The notes under the pieces were generated by a model, which saw nothing but the letters and a program-made list of their open reading frames with translations, was not told where the DNA came from and ran no database searches. The translations under genes and the position numbers were made by a program. A stretch of DNA of 64,000 nucleotides from KACC-23026 sp963829575 (GTDB lineage: Bacteria > Bacillota > Bacilli > Bacillales > Sporolactobacillaceae), in contig CAWHJF010000003.1 of assembly GCA_963829575.1 (NCBI GenBank), positions 1 through 64,000 of the forward strand, in the 5' to 3' direction. Shown here piece after piece: positions 40,659 to 49,581 of the stretch (positions are counted from its first letter, which is position 1; the number at the start of each line of letters is the position of its first letter).

Positions 40659-40859
40659 TTAAGCTTTTTGAACGTTAGCAGCTTGTGCTCCGCGTTGACC
40701 TTGCTCAACGTCAAATGTTACTTTTTGACCTTCGTCAAGTGATTTGAAGCCATCACTTTGAATAGCAGAAAAGTGTACGAATACATCGTCTCCATTTTCA
40801 CGCTCGATAAAACCAAAACCTTTTTCTGCATTAAACCATTTTACTGTACCTTGTTCCAT
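40659..40859 (-). CDS. cold-shock protein (CspB/CspD family)
   Basis: Sixty-six residues with the RNP1 and RNP2 motifs (KGFGFIE and VFVHFSAI) and the start MEQGTVKWFNAEKGFGFI. It binds single-stranded RNA and DNA and acts as an RNA chaperone. SD GGAGG is upstream of the ATG at 40859. The gene is intact inside a region of decayed genes. The 5' flank is AT-rich and could hold a long cold-shock leader. Confidence 0.95.
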   Translation of the reverse strand: MEQGTVKWFNAEKGFGFIERENGDDVFVHFSAIQSDGFKSLDEGQKVTFDVEQGQRGAQAANVQKA

Positions 40860-41258
40860 TTTTGTTGCCTCCAAATGTGCTCACACACATAAATAATACT
40901 ATCCTTGCTTCAAGTGATCATCAAGACGAAAAGTCATCCTTATACAATCCTTTACACCGAACAAAAATAATTCTTTATTATCATAGCAGAAAACGAAAAC
41001 AATTGCAAATCACTGGAAACTACATCCTAAACTTATTGTGCTCCAGTAGTTGGTGCTGGTTGTGCAGCTTTTGTTTTACTATTAGGCGTACGAGCTAGAA
41101 AACGGTTTAGAATGACTTGATCAAATGAGATCAACACACAATCTCTTTGGCCACCACTTCTTCAATACCCGTGAAAATAACACTCAGAATAGATCGTACA
41201 TAATTCAAAATCTATTGTTGTATTTAAATCTCTCCCATTAAATTATTTTATAAAAATT

Positions 41259-41298
41259 GGACAACCTACCTTTAGGAAACTTGAAAGGAAGATTGTCC
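41259..41298 (+). promoter_or_regulatory. hairpin that can mask the SD of the 36-residue miniprotein gene
   Basis: GGACAA and TTGTCC close a stem that also pairs ACCTT with AAGGA, the latter being the SD. The ATG follows directly. It could control translation. Confidence 0.35.
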
Positions 41299-41409
41299 AT
41301 GTTTTATAAACGACTACGTCAACAAACATCGCGTTTAAGTTTTATTGGAATGATCGTGAGTTTAGCTCAAACCATTTGGATCGTTAGAACAATCAAGAAT
41401 AGAACATGA
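41299..41409 (+). CDS. 36-residue membrane miniprotein, paralogue of the one at 37977-38102
   Basis: The gene has SD AAAGGAAG and an ATG. The product starts MFYKRLRQQTSRLSFIGM and has one hydrophobic segment followed by a basic end (RTIKNRT). Shared positions with its paralogue are KRL, QT, RL, F, GM, SL, QT and W, spread over 30 residues with the same spacing. Function unknown. It lies in a decayed region, yet its frame is intact. Confidence 0.5.
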   Translation: MFYKRLRQQTSRLSFIGMIVSLAQTIWIVRTIKNRT

Positions 41410-41780
41410 TTGATTTAACCCTTACTTTTTCACCTGAGTTAATGACGACGTAATGACCTTTGAGTTGTGGGTTGAGTGTTTCAATCTGAGCCAACGTCAG
41501 ACCATTGTCAGCTGCAAACACAGAGAGACTCTACCCTTTTTAACAGTGCGATATTCTGCCTGTAATTGAGAATTAGGTACATTAATGACTTGGGGAATAC
41601 TCATATTTTCAAGCATTGATATTTGGGTTAAGAGTTGTTAACGATCCATGTTGCCATCCCTGTTTTCTTCCAAATCCCAAAAAGTACCGCCAGATTGGAT
41701 TTTATATGTGACATGTGATTCAACATTTGCTACTTGTTTTGGTGCTTTCTTAACTAAGGAATCTGATTGCATGCCTCTAT
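41410..41780 (-). pseudogene. broken two-LysM-domain protein
   Basis: Pieces in several minus-strand frames give one LysM (VTYKIQSGGTFWDLEEN) that ends in a stop near 41640, then INVPNSQLQAEYRTVKKG and a second LysM (VFAADNGLTLAQIETLNPQL, GHYVVINSGEKVRV). Order and spacing are right for a wall-binding protein, but at least two frameshifts separate them. Confidence 0.65.
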
Positions 41781-41987
41781 GCAAAAGGACCAGGAGTCAA
41801 TGGGAACTGTGACGTTAACTTTTGTTGTCAAACAGATCAACTGGATCATAAATCAATTTTGGGTTTAGGGACAACCTGTCTAAAGGTGTGTCAAAGGCTG
41901 TAGATAAATTAATTCTTGGTATGAGTTCAAAAGATTAGGATCGCAACCACCGTCTTCGAGTTAACCTTCAATGTAATCCCCAACCAA

Positions 41988-42176
41988 TTTATTGATTCGG
42001 ATAACATTCCCCGTTTGTTAAAGGAGGCCTATCAAGACGATTATCTGTATTGGATCTTTTTTAAGGTACTTGTGGAAACCGGGATGAGAAAAGGAGAAGC
42101 AGCTGCTCTCCAAAGAAGGCACTATAACTATTATGCTATGTCTAATTTTGAAACCTATACGCGAGACATTTTTTAA
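41988..42176 (+). pseudogene. tyrosine recombinase (phage/ICE integrase) fragment
   Basis: The frame reads IPRLLKEAYQDDYLYWIFF and VLVETGMRKGEAAALQ; the latter carries the first catalytic Arg of tyrosine recombinases and its family context. After that block the frame diverges and stops at 42176. The rest of the catalytic domain (HxxR and Tyr) is absent, so it cannot be active. Confidence 0.65.
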
Positions 42177-42240
42177 TTATTTGTGGTTGTTTCGTGGGTG
42201 CTTTCAAAACACATCATATTTTTTGTTATTTACCCACGAA

Positions 42241-42276
42241 ATAAAAAACCCATGATGCCAGTAGCACCAAGGGTTT
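42241..42276 (-). terminator. glnA terminator
   Basis: AACCC...GCAT-type arms on the minus strand (AACCCTTGGTGC with GCATCATGGGTT) pair and are followed by TTTTATTTC. A degenerate copy lies at 40130-40180. Confidence 0.75.
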
Positions 42277-42283
42277 GTGTTAA

Positions 42284-43618
42284 TTAATACGTTGACATAT
42301 ATTGTTCGCGTTCCCAAGGGTGAACTTGGGTGCGGAACATATCCCACTCAATCTCTTTCGCTTCAACGAAGTGGCTGAGGGCGTGAGAACCAAGAGCGGA
42401 GGTGATGACGTTATCTTTTCTCATAACGTCAATTGCTTCTTTCAAATTAGAAGGAAGATCCGCGATTCCTGCTGCTTCTCTTTCTTCTTTATCCATAACG
42501 TAGATGTTACGGTCCGTTGGCACTGGAGGCGTCAGTTTACGTTTGACTCCGTCAAGACCAGAGGCAAGAAGCGCTGCCATGGCAAGATAAGGGTTTGCCG
42601 ATGGATCCACACTACGTACTTCAATACGTGTGCTCAAACCACGTTTCGCTGGAACACGAATCAGTGGTGAACGGTTGCGAAGTGACCATGCCACATAACA
42701 AGGCGCTTCATAACCCGGAACCAAACGCTTGTAAGAGTTAACCGTTGGATTCGTTAACGCTGTGAACGCACGAGCATGTTCAATGATTCCAGCGATAAAT
42801 TGATGAGCGGTTTCGCTCAATCCTTTGTCAGCTGATTCATCGTAAAACGCATTTTCACCATTTTTAAACAAGGACATATTCGCGTGCATACCTGAACCGT
42901 TTACACCAAACAATGGTTTGGGCATGAACGTCGCGTGCAAGCCGTGTTGGCGCGCAATCGTTTTAACGGCTAATTTGAAGGTTTGGATGTTGTCACATGT
43001 TGCGACAGCATCCGCATATTTGAAATCAATTTCGTGTTGGCCTGGTGCAACTTCATGGTGAGATGCTTCCACTTCAAAGCCCATTTCTTCAAGCTCAAGC
43101 ACGATATCTTTACGGCAGTTTTCACCAAGATCCGTTGGAGATAGATCGAAGTAACCGCCTTTATCGTTTAATTCAAGCGTAGGCTCGCCTTTTTCATCCA
43201 TTTTGAACAAGAAGAATTCTGGCTCTGGTCCAATGTTAAACGCTGTGAAACCCAGCTTTTTCATTTCTTCTAATTGAGCTTTTAAAATCTGACGTGGATC
43301 ACCTGCGAAAGGTGTTCCGTCTGGATTGTAAATGTCACAGATCAAGCGTGCAACTTTTCCTTTTCCACTTGTCCACGGGAAAACCACCCATGTTTCAAGA
43401 TCTGGGAAAAGATACATATCGGATTCTTCAATACGCACAAAACCTTCGATTGAAGAACCGTCAAACATCATTTCGTTTGAGAGTGCTTTTGGAAGTTCAT
43501 CGACTGGAATCTCTACGTTTTTGATAATACCTAATAAGTCCGTAAATTGTAGGCGAATAAACTTAACGCCTTCTTCCTCGGCCATCCGAAGAATGTCTTC
43601 TTTTGAATATTTCCCCAT
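42284..43618 (-). CDS. glnA: glutamine synthetase, type I
   Basis: The 444-residue enzyme condenses glutamate and ammonia with ATP. It has IRLQFTDLLGIIKNVEIP, GSSIEGFVRIEESDM, the catalytic loops GPEPEFFLF and EVAPGQHEIDF, and NPTVNSYKRLVPGYEAPCYVAWS. The length is that of the GSI-alpha form of Bacillales, which lacks the adenylylation site and is controlled by feedback and by GlnR binding. It is the second gene of glnRA. A copy of its 3' end lies at 40183-40239. Confidence 0.97.
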   Translation of the reverse strand: MGKYSKEDILRMAEEEGVKFIRLQFTDLLGIIKNVEIPVDELPKALSNEMMFDGSSIEGFVRIEESDMYLFPDLETWVVFPWTSGKGKVARLICDIYNPDGTPFAGDPRQILKAQLEEMKKLGFTAFNIGPEPEFFLFKMDEKGEPTLELNDKGGYFDLSPTDLGENCRKDIVLELEEMGFEVEASHHEVAPGQHEIDFKYADAVATCDNIQTFKLAVKTIARQHGLHATFMPKPLFGVNGSGMHANMSLFKNGENAFYDESADKGLSETAHQFIAGIIEHARAFTALTNPTVNSYKRLVPGYEAPCYVAWSLRNRSPLIRVPAKRGLSTRIEVRSVDPSANPYLAMAALLASGLDGVKRKLTPPVPTDRNIYVMDKEEREAAGIADLPSNLKEAIDVMRKDNVITSALGSHALSHFVEAKEIEWDMFRTQVHPWEREQYMSTY

Positions 43619-43720
43619 AGATTGGCAAACCTCCTAAAATTTTATCTCAATACAAGAATCTCACGGGACATCTGGATGCTCACCACTTAGGCGTTGAGCG
43701 TTCCTTACTGTCACTCTCTC

Positions 43721-44119
43721 TTAATGAAAAAACCTCGAGAGTTCTCCTTGTATTAATGACGTTTTCCCTTGCTTTCCTGCATGCAATAATTCTTGCTTTA
43801 ACATTTTCATTAAAGCTTCATCAGATAGATCCTTCTCAACAGTTTTTGGAGGTAGAGATGGACTAGCAGGCATTGCTGTTTTGTTATCCAGAACGTGTCT
43901 GATCCCTGCTAAATTGACGCCTTTTTCTAATAATGCCTTGATTTCTAATAAACGGTCGACATCATTAAAAGAAAACATGCGACGATTGCCTTCTGTTCGT
44001 TTCGGGTTCACCAAATTATTTTCTTCATAATAACGAATTTGGCGAGCCGTTAAACCAGTGAGTTCTCTGACAATACTCATTGGAAATAGAGCCATATTAC
44101 GGCGCAATTGATCATCCAT
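43721..44119 (-). CDS. glnR: GlnR MerR-family repressor of nitrogen genes
   Basis: The 132-residue protein has a winged-helix MerR domain (FPMSIVRELTGLTARQIRYYEENNLVNPKRTEGNRR; key HTH and RQIRYYE) and a C-terminal tail (MKMLKQEL-type) that in B. subtilis senses feedback-inhibited glutamine synthetase. SD GGGAGG precedes the ATG. A promoter and a GlnR site lie upstream. Confidence 0.95.
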   Translation of the reverse strand: MDDQLRRNMALFPMSIVRELTGLTARQIRYYEENNLVNPKRTEGNRRMFSFNDVDRLLEIKALLEKGVNLAGIRHVLDNKTAMPASPSLPPKTVEKDLSDEALMKMLKQELLHAGKQGKTSLIQGELSRFFH

Positions 44120-44149
44120 TCTAGTATCCTCCCTTCTATATTCGAATTC

Positions 44150-44211
44150 TCTATAGACTCATTTTACTTTAATGTCAATCATGATGTCAATAGATGTCAC
44201 TTTTTCTAACA
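44150..44211 (-). promoter_or_regulatory. glnRA promoter and GlnR/TnrA site
   Basis: TTGACA (44173-44178) and TATAGA (44150-44155) are 17 bases apart. TGTTAGAAAAAGTGACA (44195-44211, minus strand) matches TGTNAN7TNACA exactly. The minus strand also has repeated TTGACA-like words between them. Confidence 0.8.
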
Positions 44212-44371
44212 CGCATTCACGAAACCTAACACCAATCCGCCGAAATTCCGCTGCAATCCCCCCTGAAGATATAGGGGGTTCCTTTATATTTTAATAGATT
44301 TTTATCCATTATTCCACTCTTTTTAAAAACTCCTAGGAGTTCGTCAGATATTCTGACAAACTTCGGCACAT

Positions 44372-45625
44372 TCAGACTAAATTTTTCTTTTCAAGGTCAG
44401 AAACCGCTTCTAGTAACGCGTATTGAACATGACGATAGGTTAATCCACCTTGTATAAACGCAGTATACGGTGGGCGGACCGGGCCATCCGCAGACAATTC
44501 AATACTCGAGCCTTGAACAAAGGTTCCAGCCGCCATAATGACTTGGCTTTCGTAACCCGGCATGTCGCTTGGATACGGGGTGACATGGCTATTGATCGGG
44601 GAGGCTTTTTGGATCGATTGGCAAAATGCAATCATCTGCTCAGCAGTTTGAAAATTGACCGATTGCACGATGTCGGTTCGCGGATCGTCCCATTTTGGTG
44701 AGGGATGAAAACCCAATTGCTCCGTGAGCGCTGCTGTAAAAACGGCTCCTTTTAACGCTTCAGTTGTAACATGCGGGGCAAGAAAAAAGCCTTGGAACAT
44801 CTCGCCAAGCTGATTGGTCGTCGGCCCTACTTCTTTCCCTAAACCAGGTGCCGTTAAACGGGACGCACAGCGCTCCACCAAGTCTTCGTCTCCCGCGATA
44901 TAGCCGCCTGACTTCACAAGGCCACCGCCTGGATTTTTAATTAGGGATCCAGCCATTAGGTCCGCCCCCACTTCAGTCGGTTCTTCTTTTTCCACAAATT
45001 CGCCGTAACAATTGTCTACAAAAATAACCACTTTTGGCGCTTTCTCTTTTACTAAGCCGATGATCCGTTCCAGTTCTTCTATTGTAAAAGAAGAACGGGT
45101 GGAATAACCTCTTGAACGCTGAATGGCAACCATTTTTGTCTCGGGCCGAAGCGATTCTATGATCGCATCTTCGTCCATTTTATTCTCTTTTAAAGGTACA
45201 ATTCGGCAAGTTATTCCAAACTCTTTTAAAGAACCACTCGCCTCACCGCGAAGCCCAATCACTTCTTCTAGCGTATCGTAAGGCGGGCCGGATATGTATA
45301 AAAGCTCATCTCCCGGGCGCAGGATTCCAAAAAGGGCGACCGTGATCGCATGCGTACCAGACATAAGCTGAGGCCGAACTAATGCGGCCCCGGCTCCAAA
45401 TACGTCGGCATACACATTCTCAAGGGCTTCCCGACCAAAATCATCATAGCCATAGCCAGTCGAGCCATTAAAATGGGCATCACTAATCTTAAATTTTTGG
45501 AAAGCTTTTAACACTTTAGTTTGATTCCAACGCTCAATGGCATTCATTTTATTAAAAATGGGCTGACACTGATCCTCAACAAGCTGGTTGAGGTCTTCAA
45601 GTTGTTTCGGGTTGGTCAAAGTCAT
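44372..45625 (-). CDS. ynbB: PLP-dependent methionine gamma-lyase family protein (YnbB)
   Basis: The 417-residue protein belongs to the aluminium-resistance/YnbB branch of fold-type I PLP enzymes. It has FGREALENVYADVFGA, the substrate block GYGYDDFGR, FVDNCYGEFVE and the lysine region SLIKNPGGGLVKSGGYIAG near 235. The ATG at 45625 has SD AAAGAGG; the frame extends to 45646. It overlaps the end of hflX by 29 bases. Reaction in vivo unknown. Confidence 0.9.
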   Translation of the reverse strand: MTLTNPKQLEDLNQLVEDQCQPIFNKMNAIERWNQTKVLKAFQKFKISDAHFNGSTGYGYDDFGREALENVYADVFGAGAALVRPQLMSGTHAITVALFGILRPGDELLYISGPPYDTLEEVIGLRGEASGSLKEFGITCRIVPLKENKMDEDAIIESLRPETKMVAIQRSRGYSTRSSFTIEELERIIGLVKEKAPKVVIFVDNCYGEFVEKEEPTEVGADLMAGSLIKNPGGGLVKSGGYIAGDEDLVERCASRLTAPGLGKEVGPTTNQLGEMFQGFFLAPHVTTEALKGAVFTAALTEQLGFHPSPKWDDPRTDIVQSVNFQTAEQMIAFCQSIQKASPINSHVTPYPSDMPGYESQVIMAAGTFVQGSSIELSADGPVRPPYTAFIQGGLTYRHVQYALLEAVSDLEKKNLV

Positions 45626-46886
45626 GATCCTCTTTAATCTCCTCATAGGTGGATGCCGCCGTTAACGTTGCAAACAATGGGGACTCGGACCATACGTAAC
45701 CTTCTACAACATACGATTCGCTTTCTTCTTTCCATTCTCTGTGTGCGACGACGGTTTCGTTTTGTAAGCGTGCGACGAGTTTGCCGTTTTGAGCGGGAAC
45801 TTCGGTATGATAAGGCCCCATTTGCTCAATAATTTTGGCTTCAATCGCCTGACTGACCTTTACTAAGTCACTGGCGTCAAACGCTGAAATAATTAAGGCA
45901 TCTTTATACGTTGGAGCAATAAACTCGCCCGTTATTTTATCTTTTTTATTATAAATGGTCAGTTTCGGAACATTGCCCACATTAAACTCATTGAGAAGCT
46001 TGTTCACAGTTCCTTCCTGTTGCATGTGATCGGGGTGGCTCGCATCCACCACATGAAGCACGATGTCGGCCTCCGTCACTTCCTCGAGTGTAGAGCGAAA
46101 GGCCGCAACGAGCGACGTTGGCAAATGCTGAATAAATCCAACAGTGTCACTTAATAGTGCCGTAAAGCCACTTGGCAGTCGGAGCTTTCGAGTTAGCGGA
46201 TCAAGCGTCGCGAACAGCTTGTCTTCAGCAAGATCATCGGCTGTCGTTAAGCGCTGAAAAAGTGAAGACTTTCCGGCGTTTGTATACCCGACAAGCGCCA
46301 CTTGAAACGCACGGTTCTGTCTTCTTCGTTCGCGGTAACGCTCGCGATGCTGGACAATTGTTTTGAGCGCTCGCTTAATCTCATTAATCCGGCGATGGAT
46401 GTGACGGCGATCGGTTTCAAGCTTCGTTTCCCCTGGGCCTCTTGTCCCAATTCCCCCTCCAAGACGGGATAAGGTAATCCCGAGTCCGGTGAGTCTTGGC
46501 AAGAGATAATTCAACTGAGCAAGCTCCACTTGAAGCTGACCTTCTCTTGACCTGGCGCGTTGGGCAAAAATGTCCAAAATGAGTTGCGTCCTGTCAATGA
46601 CCTTCACATTCAGCGTTTTTTGCAGATTGGATTGTTGGCTCGGACTGAGATTATCGTTAAAAATAACCATTTCAACACCTGTAGTTTCACAAGCTTGTCC
46701 AAGTTCTGTCACTTTACCTTTGCCAATATACGTTGCTGAATCTGGTCGATCTCTTTTTTGTGTGAGGGTGGCGACCACTTCGCCACCCGCTGTTTCTGTT
46801 AAGGCTGCCAGTTCATCCATAGAACTATGGAACCTGTCATCCCCCATTTGGTTGATTTGGCAACCGACCAATATGATTTTTTCCAT
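45597..46886 (-). CDS. hflX: HflX GTPase (YnbA)
   Basis: The 429-residue protein has the HflX N-terminal domain with Gly-rich linker (GLGITLSRLGGGIGTRGPGETKLE) and a G domain: GYTNAGKSSLFQ (G1), DTVGFIQHLPTSLVAAF (G3) and YNKKDK (G4). It binds the 50S subunit and splits stalled ribosomes. I chose the ATG at 46886 (SD GGGTGA) over a TTG at 46895. It follows spoVK by ten bases. Confidence 0.95.
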   Translation of the reverse strand: MEKIILVGCQINQMGDDRFHSSMDELAALTETAGGEVVATLTQKRDRPDSATYIGKGKVTELGQACETTGVEMVIFNDNLSPSQQSNLQKTLNVKVIDRTQLILDIFAQRARSREGQLQVELAQLNYLLPRLTGLGITLSRLGGGIGTRGPGETKLETDRRHIHRRINEIKRALKTIVQHRERYRERRRQNRAFQVALVGYTNAGKSSLFQRLTTADDLAEDKLFATLDPLTRKLRLPSGFTALLSDTVGFIQHLPTSLVAAFRSTLEEVTEADIVLHVVDASHPDHMQQEGTVNKLLNEFNVGNVPKLTIYNKKDKITGEFIAPTYKDALIISAFDASDLVKVSQAIEAKIIEQMGPYHTEVPAQNGKLVARLQNETVVAHREWKEESESYVVEGYVWSESPLFATLTAASTYEEIKEDHDFDQPETT

Positions 46887-46895
46887 TAAATGCAA

Positions 46896-47900
46896 TCACC
46901 CTTTTTCCCGCGCCCACCCCTCTTCATCAAACATCGATGGGTTTACAGGGACCGTGGACCGAGTGTCTTCTTCAATAGTAATGTCCATGGAGCGAATCGT
47001 CAACAAAGCCTCGCGATCCGGGACGCCTTCTCGAACGAGACGAACGGCTTGGCGGCGAATCATCTTTTCAATCATGTTTCGCACATAACGGCCATTGCTG
47101 AACGATTCGGCTTCTTCCTCAACTTTTTGTTTGAAATGACGCTGCAGTTTTTTACGGGATTCTTCCGTTAGAAGATACTCCCGCTCTTCTATCATTTGGT
47201 CTGCAATCTCTAACAATTCATGCTCATCGTAATTCGGAAACGAAAGAATGAGTGGAAATCGCGATGGAAGTCCAGGATTCAAGGCCATGAAGTCTTCCAT
47301 TTCATCTGAATAACCGGCTAAAATAAGGATAAATTCATTTTTCTTATCTTCCATGTGTTTGACGAGGGTGTCAATGGCTTCTTTCCCAAAGTCTTTTTCG
47401 CCACCACGTCCAAGGGAATACGCTTCATCGACAAAAAGGATGCCACCTTGAGCTTTTTTAACGAGTTCGCGTGTTTTCTGGGCGGTCTGGCCAATGTATT
47501 CACCAACTAAATCGGCGCGCTCCGCTTCAATAAGATGCCCTTTTTCGAGGATATTCATATCCGCAAAGAGCTTTCCTAGGATCCGGGCAACGGTCGTTTT
47601 CCCTGTCCCGGGATTCCCCTTAAACAACATGTGTAGCGTCTGTTGCTTGACTACTAAGTTATGCTGCTCCCGAAGTCGATTGACATAGAGCCAGGAATAG
47701 ATTTCATGCACCGTTTTCTTGATCTCTTTTAACCCAATTAAATGCTCCAATTGCTTTTCAAGTTGCTGCAGAGAGGCTTTCCGCATCCGTTCATCACGCG
47801 GCGGTTTCGCAACAGGAGGTGGGGGGGACGTTTTCTGCTCCTCTTGCTTCAATACAATATTAATTTGGCCTTTTTGTTTAAAGGTTAAGCTTTCATTCAT
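46896..47900 (-). CDS. spoVK: stage V sporulation protein K (AAA ATPase)
   Basis: The 334-residue protein is an AAA+ ATPase of the CbbX/SpoVK family. It has LIGLKEIKKTVHEIYSWL, Walker A KGNPGTGKTTVARILG near residue 95, Walker B GGILFVDEAYSL near 153 and the arginine-finger region LNPGLPSRFP. It is needed for spore maturation in the mother cell. Gene place next to hfq and ynbA is as in B. subtilis. The ATG starts MNESLTF. Confidence 0.93.
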   Translation of the reverse strand: MNESLTFKQKGQINIVLKQEEQKTSPPPPVAKPPRDERMRKASLQQLEKQLEHLIGLKEIKKTVHEIYSWLYVNRLREQHNLVVKQQTLHMLFKGNPGTGKTTVARILGKLFADMNILEKGHLIEAERADLVGEYIGQTAQKTRELVKKAQGGILFVDEAYSLGRGGEKDFGKEAIDTLVKHMEDKKNEFILILAGYSDEMEDFMALNPGLPSRFPLILSFPNYDEHELLEIADQMIEEREYLLTEESRKKLQRHFKQKVEEEAESFSNGRYVRNMIEKMIRRQAVRLVREGVPDREALLTIRSMDITIEEDTRSTVPVNPSMFDEEGWAREKG

Positions 47901-47924
47901 GGGCTCACCTCTCTATTTCATTTA

Positions 47925-48057
47925 TCATGCCCTGTTACGTTTGGCATGAGTTCGTTTTTGGTATCCAAGACAATGTGACGATTCTATAAATAAGGTTCTT
48001 AATAAGTGTATGTCGGAGGGTCGGCAAGTTTGCCCACCTTTCCGAATTCGAGGTGGG
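47925..48057. other. spoVK-hfq gap with two inverted repeats
   Basis: The gap 47901-48217 has no convincing gene. It holds TCATGCC...GGCATGA (47925-47949), near the spoVK start, and CCCACCT...AGGTGGG (48033-48057), plus the hfq terminator further on. The mother-cell promoter of spoVK should be here but was not recognised. Confidence 0.4.
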
Positions 48058-48172
48058 AAATTGTGGATGGGAGTGTGCTGTGGGAGATGCGTGCAGGCTT
48101 GCGTACAAAAACGAGGTCAAAACCAAGAAAGTGTGTGCGCAAGACCAACCGCTCGTCATTCAAAATAACGAC

Positions 48173-48205
48173 ATAAAAAAGAGGCCGCATCGCGCGAACC
48201 TCTTT
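48173..48205 (-). terminator. hfq terminator
   Basis: AAAGAGG and CCTCTTT on the minus strand pair around a GC-rich loop, followed by a T run. Confidence 0.75.
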
Positions 48206-48217
48206 CTCACTTATATA

Positions 48218-48454
48218 TTAAGCTTCTACATCTTCTTGGTTAAGTTGAACAGGACGAGCTGGCGAGAATGTGGAGATCGCATGCTTGAAAATCAGCTGCT
48301 GTTTGCCTTCACTCTCAATAAGGACGGTAAAGTTGTCAAACCCGCGTACGAGTCCTTTTAATTGAAATCCGTTCAATAAAAATACCGTCACAAATATTCC
48401 GTCTTTTCGCAATTGGTTTAAAAAGGTATCTTGGATGTTGACTGATTGTTTCAT
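48218..48454 (-). CDS. hfq: RNA chaperone Hfq
   Basis: Seventy-eight residues with the Sm1 motif (FLNQLRKDGIFVTVFLLNGFQLKG; Gln and Phe of the proximal site) and the Sm2 motif (LIFKHAISTF, with the KHA core). It forms a hexamer that binds A- and U-rich RNA. The C-terminus is short, as in Firmicutes. It follows miaA, as is usual. Confidence 0.97.
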   Translation of the reverse strand: MKQSVNIQDTFLNQLRKDGIFVTVFLLNGFQLKGLVRGFDNFTVLIESEGKQQLIFKHAISTFSPARPVQLNQEDVEA

Positions 48455-48609
48455 GGCGTCTTTGCCTCCTCTATTTCTCTCTCATACAATTATGTAACTT
48501 GTCTATAAACGCTTAAACTTGCGATTTATAGGAATTGGATCAAAGTCTAATGTAGAATGCCTTAAGAAGACTCACTCTACACCATTCACAATTGATCACG
48601 GCAACTCTA

Positions 48610-49581
48610 TTACAAATAGTTCGACCTATCTTTCAACTTTCCTGCAACAAATTGAACAATTTCATCAACTTTTTTATCCATCACGTCTTGATCCGCAACT
48701 GCCTCAGTAAGGTCAAACCAATCCATCGACATTTGATGCCGAAACCAAGTGAGCTGGCGCTTCGCAAACCGTCTGGAATTGCGTTTGATCAACTCCACCG
48801 CTTCCCCAATGGAATACGCTCCGTCGAAGGCCCCAAATAATTCTTTATACCCAATTGCCATGACAGCTTGTGTTTTCCGGATACCACGATTATATAGAGA
48901 TTCAGCTTCTTGAACAAGCCCTTGATCGACCATGAGATCAACGCGCCGATTAATGCGCTCATACAAAAGCGTGCGATCCATCGTTAAACCGATCACAATC
49001 GGATCATACAAAAGAGACGGCTGTTCCTCAGGTAACGCCTCACTCATCGGCTTTCCCGTTTTATGATAAATCTCAAGAGCACGAACAACCCGTTGTACGT
49101 TGTTCGGATGAATTCGCTTCTCTGCGCCTGGATCAACCTTTAAGAGCTCACGATAAAGGACATCGGCTCCTTCCAAACGTGCCCGTTGCTCCAGTTCCGT
49201 TCGGAGCGTCGGATCTTCGCTGACGTCATTAAATTGATAATCGTACAAGACCGCTTTAACATACAGGCCGGTCCCGCCGACTAAAATTGGCAGAACCTCG
49301 CGATCATTGAGATCATGAATCCATTTGCGGGCGTCTTTTTGAAAAGAAGCGACCGAATAATCTTCAGTTGGCTCTAGAAAATCGAGCAGGTGATGGGCTA
49401 CTCCGTCTGCTTCCGCTTCGGTCACCTTGGCTGTTCCGATATCTAAGTCTCGGTACACCTGCATCGCATCGCCGTTGATGACTTCACCCTGTAAGGTTTT
49501 CGCGAGTGTGACACCGAGCTTGGTTTTGCCCGTCGCCGTCGGACCCACGATCACGACACAAGGCTCCTTAATCGACGCCAT
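48610..49581 (-). CDS. miaA: tRNA dimethylallyltransferase
   Basis: The 323-residue enzyme adds a dimethylallyl group to A37 of tRNAs that read UNN codons, making i6A, the substrate of MiaB. It has the P-loop GPTATGKTKLGV, INGDAMQVYRDLDIGTAK, GGTGLYVKAVL and NVQRVVRALEI. The ATG overlaps the mutL stop by one base. Both MiaA and MiaB are in this window. Confidence 0.96.
   Translation of the reverse strand: MASIKEPCVVIVGPTATGKTKLGVTLAKTLQGEVINGDAMQVYRDLDIGTAKVTEAEADGVAHHLLDFLEPTEDYSVASFQKDARKWIHDLNDREVLPILVGGTGLYVKAVLYDYQFNDVSEDPTLRTELEQRARLEGADVLYRELLKVDPGAEKRIHPNNVQRVVRALEIYHKTGKPMSEALPEEQPSLLYDPIVIGLTMDRTLLYERINRRVDLMVDQGLVQEAESLYNRGIRKTQAVMAIGYKELFGAFDGAYSIGEAVELIKRNSRRFAKRQLTWFRHQMSMDWFDLTEAVADQDVMDKKVDEIVQFVAGKLKDRSNYL

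Noticed and set aside
41040..41120. Short plus-strand frame ending in a hydrophobic stretch and basic tail (APVVGAGCAAFVLLLG...)
   Set aside because: It could be the end of a lost surface or transport protein, but it has no start and is too short to assign.
42187..42241. Inverted repeat TTTCGTGGGT...ACCCACGAAA next to the glnA terminator
   Set aside because: The arms are about 35 bases apart with an AT-rich loop; it may be part of the old element border but nothing more can be supported.
44258..44280. CCCCCCT...AGGGGG stem between ynbB and glnR
   Set aside because: On the minus strand no T tract follows; on the plus strand there is no gene to end.
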